The position numbers and the translations under genes are program-made. A model generated the notes under the pieces. The model did no database searches. It saw only the letters and a list, made by a program, of their open reading frames with translations, and was not told the DNA's origin. From JBEKYH01 sp049511115 (GTDB lineage Bacteria; Planctomycetota; Phycisphaerae; Tepidisphaerales; Tepidisphaeraceae), in the NCBI GenBank assembly GCA_049511115.1, contig JBEKYH010000036.1, positions 1 to 19,674 of the forward strand: 19,674 bases of DNA, given 5' to 3'. Below are positions 6,798 to 14,139 of this stretch, one piece after another. Each line of letters starts with the position of its first letter. Positions within the stretch are counted from its first letter, which is position 1.

Positions 6798-7742
6798 ATG
6801 ACGAAAGGACCAGACGTGAAATCCGGGGCCAAACAGGTAAGCAAGAAAACAACAGCAGCGAAGAAGGCGCCGGTGAAACATCCGGGGAAGGTCATTGCAT
6901 CTTCCAAGGCGGCCCCCGAAGCCGCAAGTTCGAAGAAGGGTTTCGCCAAATCTTCTCCCAAGCCGAACATAGTTGCCAAGCCCGTCGTAATGAACAAGCC
7001 GAGATTGGTTTCCAAATCGGATGTTATGTCCCAGCCCAATGCAAAATCGCCCGATGTAAAAACGTCCGTTGCAAAACTGTCTATGGCAAAACCGTCCGCT
7101 GCAAAAGCGCTCGATTCAAAACCGTCCAGTGCAAAATTGTCCGTTGCGAAATCGCCGAGCTCAACGCCCAAGACCAGTGTGACAGCGAAAGGAAGCGCAG
7201 AAACGACAGTGGCCAAGACACCCAAAGCGATTATCAAGCCCAAACCGCCGGCGCCGCCACTGGAGCATCGCCCCGCGCCGATTACATCTGTTCCCACCAA
7301 CGGCAAGCCGCGCAAGAATCAGGCCGGTCTGAGCTGGCGCGAATTGGAGACTTTCCGCGCCCTGCTCTTGTCCAAACGCCATGAACTGGTGGGCGACGTC
7401 TTCTCCATGGAGCGCGACGCCCTGCACGCCAGCGGCGGAAGCAATCTGTCCAATCTGCCCCTGCACATGGCCGACATGGGCACCGACAATTACGAGCAGG
7501 AATTCACGCTGGGCCTGATGGAAAAGGATCGCAAACTGCTGAAGGAAATCAATCTGGCCCTGGCCAAGATTCAAGACGGCCGCTACGGAATTTGCGAAGG
7601 GACCGGCCAGCCGATCAGCAAGGTCCGACTCGAAGCCCAGCCCTGGGCGCGATTTTCCATCGACTACGCCCGCAAGATGGAGCACGGCGGCGTGGGCGCC
7701 GGCCGCGTCAGCCGCGATTTCAACCGCGCGACGGACACGTGA
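6798..7742 (+). CDS. DksA/TraR-like protein with Lys/Ala/Ser/Pro-rich N-terminal tail
   Basis: A 314-residue protein in two parts. Residues ~1-170 are disordered and very rich in Lys, Ala, Ser and Pro (histone H1-like composition), including five-residue S-x-A-K-x repeats. Residues ~175-314 are a DksA/TraR-type domain: a helical coiled-coil segment, then 'RYGICEGTGQPI' and 'RLEAQPWARFSIDYARKM'. DksA binds RNA polymerase in its secondary channel. The canonical zinc finger is CX2C-X17-CX2C; here the spacing is intact but the ligands read Cys266, Thr269, Ser287, Tyr290, so zinc binding is probably lost. The coiled-coil tip DxxDxA reads 'HMADMG'. ATG 6798 is one start, but GTG 6816 has AAAGGA six bases upstream and may be the real one. 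The basic tail could bind nucleic acid; this is inference. Confidence 0.8.
   Translation: MTKGPDVKSGAKQVSKKTTAAKKAPVKHPGKVIASSKAAPEAASSKKGFAKSSPKPNIVAKPVVMNKPRLVSKSDVMSQPNAKSPDVKTSVAKLSMAKPSAAKALDSKPSSAKLSVAKSPSSTPKTSVTAKGSAETTVAKTPKAIIKPKPPAPPLEHRPAPITSVPTNGKPRKNQAGLSWRELETFRALLLSKRHELVGDVFSMERDALHASGGSNLSNLPLHMADMGTDNYEQEFTLGLMEKDRKLLKEINLALAKIQDGRYGICEGTGQPISKVRLEAQPWARFSIDYARKMEHGGVGAGRVSRDFNRATDT
7041..7155 (+). repeat. In-frame 15-bp (5-residue) repeats in the basic tail
   Basis: About six to seven diverged 15-base units of the type tcc-gtt-gca-aaa-ctg encode SVAKL, SMAKP, SAAKA, LDSKP, SSAKL and SVAKS. Repeat-number change here would keep the reading frame. Confidence 0.7.
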
Positions 7743-7743
7743 A

Positions 7744-7776
7744 GCAGGACTGAGTGCTGAGGACTGAGGACTGAGC
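7744..7776. repeat. GAGGACT tandem repeat copy
   Basis: GGACTGAGTGCTGAGGACTGAGGACTGAG-type units begin within two bases of the DksA-like stop codon. They are related to the units at 6538-6602. Confidence 0.7.
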
Positions 7777-7826
7777 GAAACGCCCATCTGGTTATTTTGG
7801 CATTGAGACAGCTTCATTTCCCGGTC

Positions 7827-7844
7827 CGGCAAAATGCTTTGCCG
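7827..7844 (+). terminator. Hairpin downstream of the DksA-like gene
   Basis: CGGCAAA and TTTGCCG form a perfect 7-bp stem with an ATGC loop. What follows is A-rich rather than a T-tract, so termination is only a possibility. A second inverted repeat, CGCCAAGC (7878-7885) and GCTTGGCG (7906-7913), lies just downstream. Confidence 0.4.
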
Positions 7845-7920
7845 ACAAAAAATTCCTCTGATAGCAAGAATGCAATTCGCCAAGCTGAAAGTGCGCAAGT
7901 AAAATGCTTGGCGAGATTCC

Positions 7921-7950
7921 CCCCTTGGCGTTCTTGGCGTCTTGGCGGTT
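7921..7950. repeat. CTTGGCG-type tandem repeat
   Basis: Three to four units of CTTGGCGTT / CTTGGCGTC / TTGGCGG follow each other just upstream of lspA. The 7743-7985 gap otherwise holds only the hairpins and the GAGGACT units; I see no gene in it. Confidence 0.65.
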
Positions 7951-7985
7951 AAATCGCATTTTTAGCCAAAGAGCGTGCCTGACCG

Positions 7986-8606
7986 ATGCGTTCATCAAAC
8001 TGGAAAAACCCGCTGGCGGTGATGCGATTCTGCCTGACTGCCGCCATCGGCCTCAGTTCCGATCTCCTCGTGAAGCATTGGGCCGATGTGCGGCTGGAAT
8101 CGCCGGATGTCACCGGGCGAATGCCTTCGGTAGACGTTATTCCCGGGTGGCTGGCTTTTGAATGGACGCCCAATCACGGGGCGGCCCTGGGATTTTTCCA
8201 GGGATACCGCTGGCTGTTTCTGGCCGTTTCCGTGGTGGCGGTGGTTTTCCTCGGTTATCTCTTCGCCGCCAGCCGCCGCAATCAGTGGGGATATCAGATC
8301 ATCCTGGGCATGCTCGTCGCCGGCGTGCTGGGCAATATGTACGACCGCGTCACCCTGGGTTATGTGCGCGACATGATTCACATCTTCCCCGGCCGGCGCT
8401 TTCCCGATGCGATCGCGCAGCATCTGCCCGCGTTCTGGAGCACGCCCGAGTGGTTCCCGTGGATTTTTAACATCGCCGACAGCATGTTGTGCGTGGGCGT
8501 GGCGCTGATGATGCTGCATAGCCTCTTCCAACAGCCGCATGCGCCGCGCGATGATTCGACCGCCGCACTGCCGCCATCTGGCCAGCCAAACCCCGCCGAA
8601 CACTGA
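7986..8606 (+). CDS. lspA: Lipoprotein signal peptidase (signal peptidase II)
   Basis: A 206-residue inner-membrane aspartic protease that cleaves the signal peptide of prolipoproteins after lipid attachment to the +1 Cys. Four hydrophobic segments are visible (about residues 12-28, 75-95, 104-120 and 160-182). The two family signatures are present: 'GNMYDRVTLGYVRDMI' with catalytic Asp129, and 'FNIADSMLCVG' with catalytic Asp165. The loop between the aspartates is longer than in E. coli and contains several aromatic and Pro residues. ATG 7986 has no good ribosome site; ATG 8022 (Met13) is an alternative. Its stop overlaps the ribD start by one base (TGATG), so the two genes are probably translated together. 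Confidence 0.93.
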   Translation: MRSSNWKNPLAVMRFCLTAAIGLSSDLLVKHWADVRLESPDVTGRMPSVDVIPGWLAFEWTPNHGAALGFFQGYRWLFLAVSVVAVVFLGYLFAASRRNQWGYQIILGMLVAGVLGNMYDRVTLGYVRDMIHIFPGRRFPDAIAQHLPAFWSTPEWFPWIFNIADSMLCVGVALMMLHSLFQQPHAPRDDSTAALPPSGQPNPAEH

Positions 8607-9766
8607 TGCGCCTCGCCTCTTTCAACGCCGACGACTCGTGGATGCAGCACGCCCTTGGCTTAGCCGCCAAGGGCCGGGGCAGCGTCGAGCCTAACCCGAT
8701 GGTCGGCTGCGTGATCGTGCGGGATGGGAAATTCATCGGGGAGGGCTACCACATGTCTTTCGGCGGGCCACATGCAGAGCCTAATGCCCTGGCTGAGTGC
8801 AGAGCCACGCAAAATTCCGCGGCAGGGGCGACCGCCTACGTCACGCTGGAGCCGTGCAGTCATACGGACAAAAAAACGCCGCCATGCGTGCCGGCGCTGA
8901 TCGCGGCGAAACTGGCGCGCGTGGTGATCGGGTGTCTGGACCCGAATCCAAACGTCGCGGGCCAGGGCGTGGAACAGTTGAAGGCGGCGGGGATCGAGAC
9001 AGTTGTAGGGGTTTTGAAACATCACGCCATGCAGCTCAACGCCGCGTATTTCGCACGGACGCTGCATCATCGACCCTATGTAACTTTGAAATGGGCTGAG
9101 TCCGCGGACGGCAAGGTGGCCGGTCCCGGCGGCGCGCGGCGGGCGATCAGCAACCATCGAACCATGCGGGTCATGCACGCCTTGCGGGCGCGCTGTGATG
9201 CCATTCTTGTCGGCATCCGCACGGCGATCACGGATGATCCCGTGCTCCTGGCTCGCCTGGGGAATCCAATGCGCCAGCCATTGCGAGTGGTGCTGGACAG
9301 CCAACTGGATCTGCCCGTCAATGGCGCGCTGGCAATCACGGCGCACAATTCGCCTGTCCTCGTTTATTGCTCGGCCAGCGCGTACGCGGCGAAAAGCAAT
9401 AAGCTGGTCCTGTTACGCCGGCAGGAGGTTGAAGTTGCGCCATTGGCGGGGGAGGCCAATCACCTCGAGTTGCAGGCCGTGCTGGCTGACCTGTGCCGGC
9501 GCAACGTGACCCACCTGTTGATCGAACCGGGCCCGAACTTGGCCCGTGCGTTCCTGCACCACAATCTGGCCGATCGTCTATGGGTGCAGCGATCTCCCAT
9601 GCGGATCGGCGACGCCACGGCGCCAACCGCGGAGCGAGTCGATTATCCGGCCATCGCGGAGGTGAATCTGGATGACGACGTGCTGACGGAATATCTGAAT
9701 CCCGCCAGCGATGTCTACTTTTCGCCGGACGCGTCGGCGGATTTGGATATTGCGGCTGAAACGTGA
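8606..9766 (+). CDS. ribD: Bifunctional riboflavin biosynthesis deaminase/reductase
   Basis: A 386-residue two-domain enzyme catalysing the second and third steps of riboflavin synthesis: deamination of the GTP-derived pyrimidine, then NADPH-dependent reduction of its ribose. The N-terminal deaminase domain (about 1-150) has the zinc and catalytic motif 'PHAEPNAL' (His56, Glu58) and 'LEPCSHTDKKTPPC' (Cys84, Cys94). The spacing between the cysteines is one residue longer than in E. coli or Bacillus RibD. The C-terminal reductase domain (about 155-370) starts 'RPYVTLKWAESADGKVA', then 'AISNHRTMRVMHALRARCDAILVGIRTAITDDP', and has 'HLLIEPGPNLARAFL' near the end. ATG overlaps the lspA stop, indicating translational coupling. 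No other rib gene is in the window. It is convergent with the antitoxin gene, four bases apart. Confidence 0.94.
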   Translation: MRLASFNADDSWMQHALGLAAKGRGSVEPNPMVGCVIVRDGKFIGEGYHMSFGGPHAEPNALAECRATQNSAAGATAYVTLEPCSHTDKKTPPCVPALIAAKLARVVIGCLDPNPNVAGQGVEQLKAAGIETVVGVLKHHAMQLNAAYFARTLHHRPYVTLKWAESADGKVAGPGGARRAISNHRTMRVMHALRARCDAILVGIRTAITDDPVLLARLGNPMRQPLRVVLDSQLDLPVNGALAITAHNSPVLVYCSASAYAAKSNKLVLLRRQEVEVAPLAGEANHLELQAVLADLCRRNVTHLLIEPGPNLARAFLHHNLADRLWVQRSPMRIGDATAPTAERVDYPAIAEVNLDDDVLTEYLNPASDVYFSPDASADLDIAAET

Positions 9767-9770
9767 GTTG

Positions 9771-10157
9771 TCACAACTGCGACCCCGACCGCAATCCCTC
9801 AACGACCTGCCAGACCAGGTCGATTTGACCGCGCTCGACCGCTTCTACCGGCTTGAGCCCCGCGAGCATTTCGTTCGGCTCGTCGAGCCATCGGGCGACA
9901 TAGGCGCTGTCCATTGCCTCAGCCAACGCGGCGCAGAGGCGGGAGACTTGTGTGAGGTGTCGCCGAAACTGGGCCGGCGGGACTGCACCAGATTCCAAGC
10001 CGGAAACAGTGCGGAGGGACACTCCGAGCAATCGGGCCAAAAGGCCCTGAGAAAGCCCGTGTCCCTGCCGCATGGCCCGCACATCGATCAATGAGGGCGC
10101 AGAGAGAGCGGAGGAAGATTTTCCCGCGGAGCGAGGATGTTTAACTGCTGTCGCCAT
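9771..10157 (-). CDS. Orphan Xre/MbcA/ParS-type antitoxin (HTH plus toxin-binding domain)
   Basis: A 128-residue protein. Residues ~20-65 form an Xre-type helix-turn-helix ('MRQGHGLSQGLLARLLGVSLRTVSGLESG'). Residues ~85-128 match the Xre/MbcA/ParS C-terminal toxin-binding domain: 'YVARWLDEPNEMLAGLKPVEAVERG' then 'VWQVVEGLRSG'. Such proteins repress their own operon and neutralise a RES-domain, NAD-degrading toxin usually encoded next to them. Here the downstream neighbour is the convergent 3' end of ribD, so no RES gene follows. Start 10157 is chosen because GGTGA (10163-10167) lies five bases upstream and because the promoter's -10 box (10179-10184) is just before it; the frame further upstream overlaps the promoter and is unlikely to be translated. 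It may be a free-standing regulator or a relic of a toxin-antitoxin pair. Confidence 0.8.
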   Translation of the reverse strand: MATAVKHPRSAGKSSSALSAPSLIDVRAMRQGHGLSQGLLARLLGVSLRTVSGLESGAVPPAQFRRHLTQVSRLCAALAEAMDSAYVARWLDEPNEMLAGLKPVEAVERGQIDLVWQVVEGLRSGSQL

Positions 10158-10178
10158 AATCGTCACCACACAAAGCCC

Positions 10179-10207
10179 ATTATCGCGTTGGCGCTGCAAA
10201 AAGTCAA
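10179..10207 (-). promoter_or_regulatory. Strong sigma70-type promoter of the antitoxin gene
   Basis: On the minus strand TTGACT (10202-10207) and GATAAT (10179-10184) are separated by exactly 17 nt. Predicted transcription start is near 10172, giving a leader of about 15 nt before ATG 10157. Confidence 0.75.
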
Positions 10208-10210
10208 GCA

Positions 10211-10312
10211 TTATGACACGCACGATTGCGTGTCGCAATTCACATCGGCCATCTGACGCCAGCGCTTCATGCCGTTCAGCAGCCTGCGGAAATCCGGGTG
10301 TTCCTTGGCCAT
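10211..10312 (-). CDS. Possible 33-residue ORF between groEL and the antitoxin gene
   Basis: An ATG-started frame encodes 33 residues beginning 'MAKEHPDFRRLLNGMKRWRQ', ending at TAA inside the antitoxin promoter region. It has an in-frame stop 21 bases upstream and no clear ribosome site. The composition (charged, amphipathic) is protein-like but I do not recognise it. It overlaps the palindrome at 10215-10234. It could be a gene remnant or chance. Confidence 0.2.
   Translation of the reverse strand: MAKEHPDFRRLLNGMKRWRQMADVNCDTQSCVS
10215..10234. promoter_or_regulatory. Candidate operator palindrome upstream of the antitoxin promoter
   Basis: GACACGCA (10215-10222) and TGCGTGTC (10227-10234) are perfect 8-bp arms around a 4-nt centre. 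The palindrome ends seven bases before the -35 box. Xre-family antitoxins bind such sites for autoregulation; the assignment is inference from position. Confidence 0.5.
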
Positions 10313-10346
10313 CGTCAAGTCGTTCGTTTATCGTAACTGGCCATCC

Positions 10347-10388
10347 AACACAAACGCCCAGGGAGCAATCTCCCTGGGCGTCTGTGTT
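10347..10388 (-). terminator. Strong hairpin after groEL
   Basis: Two 19-nt arms (10347-10365 and 10370-10388) pair with a single mismatch around a CAAT loop, with GCCCAGGGAG/CTCCCTGGGC at the core. It lies 16 bases past the groEL stop. No T-tract follows on the minus strand, so it may terminate or protect the groESL message. Confidence 0.7.
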
Positions 10389-10404
10389 GAATGACCAATC
10401 TGCT

Positions 10405-12039
<1,635 letters not shown>

Positions 12040-12110
12040 GTCAACGCTCCTGATTTTCTAAAAGTGTTTCCTCGATGACTCGTCGCCGATATTCAGCGAT
12101 CGCGCAGCGA

Positions 12111-12401
12111 TTACTCAACCACCGCGAGGATATCGTCCTCGGACATGATGATGAGTTCCTCGCCGTCGAGTTTGATCTCGGTGCCGGCGTAGCTGGCGAA
12201 GATGACTTCCTCGCCCTTCTTGACTCCCAGTGGGGCGCGTTCGCCGCTGTCGAGGCGCTTGCCTTCGCCAACGCTGAGGACCTTGCCGCGCTTGGGCTTT
12301 TCCTTGGCGCTGTCGGGGAGGACGATCCCGCTCTTGGTTTTGGTTTCAGCCTCAACGCGCTTGATGAGGATCTTGTCGCCCAAAGGTCGCAACTTTGCCA
12401 T
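12111..12401 (-). CDS. groES: Co-chaperonin GroES (10 kDa, Hsp10)
   Basis: A 96-residue co-chaperonin that caps the GroEL ring. From Met at 12401 it reads 'MAKLRPLGDKILIKRVEAE', then the mobile loop 'KTKSGIVLPDSAKEKP', 'RGKVLSVGEG', and the C-terminal 'EEVIFASYAGTEIKLDGEELIIMSEDDILAVVE'. All are typical. The start is fixed by AAGGAGA a few bases upstream; the frame open to 12491 is non-genic. No CIRCE element (TTAGCACTC-N9-GAGTGCTAA) is present upstream, so HrcA control is not indicated, and no sigma32-like promoter stands out. It forms an operon with groEL. Confidence 0.97.
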   Translation of the reverse strand: MAKLRPLGDKILIKRVEAETKTKSGIVLPDSAKEKPKRGKVLSVGEGKRLDSGERAPLGVKKGEEVIFASYAGTEIKLDGEELIIMSEDDILAVVE

Positions 12402-12461
12402 TGCACTCTCCTTCGCGAAGGCAGCGCCTCCGCCAGAAAAATTTGTTTTCTTAACGCCGGG

Positions 12462-12479
12462 GCTAAAAAGGCCTTTTAG
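12462..12479. repeat. AAAAGGCCTTTT palindrome at the end of the receiver gene
   Basis: A palindrome centred on GGCC, with A4/T4 flanks extended to CTAAAA...TTTTAG, overlaps the stop codon of the receiver gene and lies upstream of groES. It may be a weak terminator or part of the groES control region. Confidence 0.35.
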
Positions 12480-12922
12480 TTGCCCGGCCAACGATTTTCG
12501 TGATACCGCCGCAGGACGCGCGCCAAGCTGTCCAGCAGCACATTAAAATCCACCGGCTTGGAGAGGACGCTGAACACTTGCATGGCCAGCGCCTCGCGGT
12601 ACAGGTGGTTGGTCAATTGGCCGGTGAGCAAAATGGCCACCGGCGCACCGAAAAGGTCCCTCACTGGGTTGTTTTCGCGCTCCTTATCCATCTCCCGCAT
12701 CAGCTTGATGACCTGCATCCCGCCAAGCTGCGGCATCTGATCGTCCAGCACGGCCACATGGACCGGCATGGACTCAATCAGCCGCAGCGCCTCGCGGCCA
12801 TTCCGGGCCGACACGGTCTGCACGCCTTGCGCCCCGAGCAGATGCCGAACCGTCTGATGCCAACTTTCCTGTTCGTTGGCCAGAAGAACCGTGAAGCGAT
12901 TCTTGGTCTGGGCATCTACCAT
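12476..12922 (-). CDS. Stand-alone response-regulator receiver (CheY-like) protein
   Basis: A 148-residue protein that is a single REC domain with no output domain. Numbering from Met at 12922: the phospho-acceptor is Asp60 in 'VAVLDDQMPQLGG', with Thr100 ('ILLTGQ') and Lys122 ('LSKPV') as the conserved switch residues. The acidic pair that normally holds Mg near residue 16-17 (often 'DD') reads 'NE', so metal binding may be altered. An insertion 'DKERENNPVRDLFG' lengthens the loop after helix 3. No histidine kinase is nearby, so the partner is unknown. A possible ribosome site (AAGGTG) precedes Met 12922; the frame is open to 12961. It lies 74 nt upstream of groES on the same strand and could be co-transcribed with it. 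Confidence 0.85.
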   Translation of the reverse strand: MVDAQTKNRFTVLLANEQESWHQTVRHLLGAQGVQTVSARNGREALRLIESMPVHVAVLDDQMPQLGGMQVIKLMREMDKERENNPVRDLFGAPVAILLTGQLTNHLYREALAMQVFSVLSKPVDFNVLLDSLARVLRRYHENRWPGN

Positions 12923-12961
12923 AGCGCACCTTGGCCCGAGGACGGTCGGGCCAGGATGCAA

Positions 12962-13170
12962 TTAACAACTACCGTGCCGGAGGGAGAGGGAAAACGGATT
13001 CTTGGATATACGACGTAAGTATATATGGCAAATAATCTTGCAGGATTCACATGGCGATAATTCCGGGGCTTAGAATAGAGGATTAATAGGGGAATCCTGC
13101 CAAATGGATACTGGTCAAGGGGTTGGGCTGCCACGTTGGCAGGGGATACTGGCGAGTCGGCATGGCCCAT
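12962..13170. other. Intergenic region with no supported gene
   Basis: This AT-richer gap between tilS and the receiver gene contains small inverted repeats (ATATAC...GTATAT near 13008-13026; AGGATTC...GAATCCT spaced about 43 nt). A weak minus-strand promoter-like pair, TTGCCA-N15-TATATC, is also present near 13006-13032. I see no coding sequence. Confidence 0.5.
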
Positions 13171-14109
13171 TTATCTGTTCAGAATTTGTCGGCGTGAAGG
13201 AAAAATCTGCCCGCCGCGCCTGCGAACCGTCAGCTTCCCCGGAAACTCCTGCGCGTGCGGCGTCGCCGCGTCGGCGGCCATGCTGACCAGGCGATCAACC
13301 ACTTCGCCGCTCAGGTCCTCCGCCGGGCAACCGCGCTCCACGAGCCAATTCTTCGCCGAATGCGCAGCAAGAATTGTCGGCAGCGCGGCTAAGTCAGCCG
13401 TCGAAAAAACCGGTGGCAATTGCGGCGCGTTTCGATGCACCCAATCATTCAACGCACGGCATGAAGCGGAAAGCTCCAGCAGCCCATCGGTCAATTCCGG
13501 CAGGACTGCGAGCATTTTCCGCAAACGATTGCGCAGGTAATCGTCCGCTTGATTGCTGGCATCCTCGCGCCATTGCTGCTGCTGCACGGCGAGAAAGGCG
13601 CGCAGTTGCTCGCGGCGAATGGTCAGCAGCGGCCGCACAATGCGCAATCCGTCGATCGTCTGATCGGCAGCCATCCCCGCCAATCCAGCCGGCGGTGAGC
13701 CGCGAATGAGCCGTTGCAATACCGTCTCCGCCTGGTCGTCGGCGTGATGTGCAAGAATCACGCCGTCCAGTTTGTTGCCATCGACGACGCGGCGGAAAAG
13801 CTCCAATCGCACGGCTCGGTAGCGGGCCGATGGATTGGATGGAAGCTCGCGCATCGAAGGTTCGATCTCGCTGCGTCTGGCCAATTCGAGCGGCAACTTC
13901 AACGTGCCGGCAAGACGCCGCACAAATTCCCCATCTCCGTCGCTTTCGGCGCCGCGCAATTCATGATCGAGATGAACCACATGCAACCGAATATCCCGCC
14001 GCGCGCTCAGCAACAGCAGCAACGCCACGCTATCCGCTCCCCCGCTCACACCAACCGCCCAGGCTTTGCCCGGAGGAAGCTGTAACGAAATGGCCGCCGG
14101 CTCAGTCAT
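13171..14109 (-). CDS. tilS: tRNA(Ile)-lysidine synthetase
   Basis: A 312-residue N-type ATP pyrophosphatase that converts C34 of the CAU-anticodon tRNA-Ile to lysidine, switching its identity from Met to Ile. The PP-loop 'GVSGGADS' is at residues 20-27. It is followed by 'HVVHLDHELRG', 'LAHHADDQAETVLQRLIRGS' and 'RPLLTIRREQLRAFL', all family hallmarks. Met at 14109 places the PP-loop at the normal distance from the N-terminus; the open frame extends to 14292 but that part overlaps the divergent gene. The length is close to the compact Aquifex-type enzyme rather than the ~430-residue E. coli form, and the far C-terminal domain is reduced to 'GKLTVRRRGGQIFPS'. Only 30 bases separate it from the divergent gene on the plus strand. 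Confidence 0.93.
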   Translation of the reverse strand: MTEPAAISLQLPPGKAWAVGVSGGADSVALLLLLSARRDIRLHVVHLDHELRGAESDGDGEFVRRLAGTLKLPLELARRSEIEPSMRELPSNPSARYRAVRLELFRRVVDGNKLDGVILAHHADDQAETVLQRLIRGSPPAGLAGMAADQTIDGLRIVRPLLTIRREQLRAFLAVQQQQWREDASNQADDYLRNRLRKMLAVLPELTDGLLELSASCRALNDWVHRNAPQLPPVFSTADLAALPTILAAHSAKNWLVERGCPAEDLSGEVVDRLVSMAADAATPHAQEFPGKLTVRRRGGQIFPSRRQILNR

Positions 14110-14117
14110 CACGTGAT
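14108..14117. promoter_or_regulatory. ATCACGTGAT palindrome in the tilS/secreted-protein divergent gap
   Basis: A perfect 10-bp palindrome with a CACGTG core overlaps the tilS start codon. It is followed by TATGAT (14117-14122), a possible -10 box for the plus-strand gene without a matching -35 box. The regulatory role is speculative. Confidence 0.3.
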
Positions 14118-14139
14118 ATGATAATGCCAACAGGAGACG

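Noticed and set aside
6798..7300. Separate histone H1-like gene
   Set aside because: The Lys/Ala-rich part is in one uninterrupted frame with the DksA-like domain, with no stop or internal ribosome site that would split it.
7878..7913. Riboswitch upstream of the lspA-ribD pair, for example FMN
   Set aside because: The region has only a simple inverted repeat and low-complexity units; none of the conserved FMN-aptamer blocks is recognisable.
9771..10238. Prophage or mobile-element repressor
   Set aside because: The HTH protein has the antitoxin C-terminal domain, and no integrase, transposase or phage gene is nearby.
12402..12475. CIRCE/HrcA operator upstream of groES
   Set aside because: I looked for TTAGCACTC-N9-GAGTGCTAA; only a GAGTGC fragment next to the start codon is present, without its partner arm.
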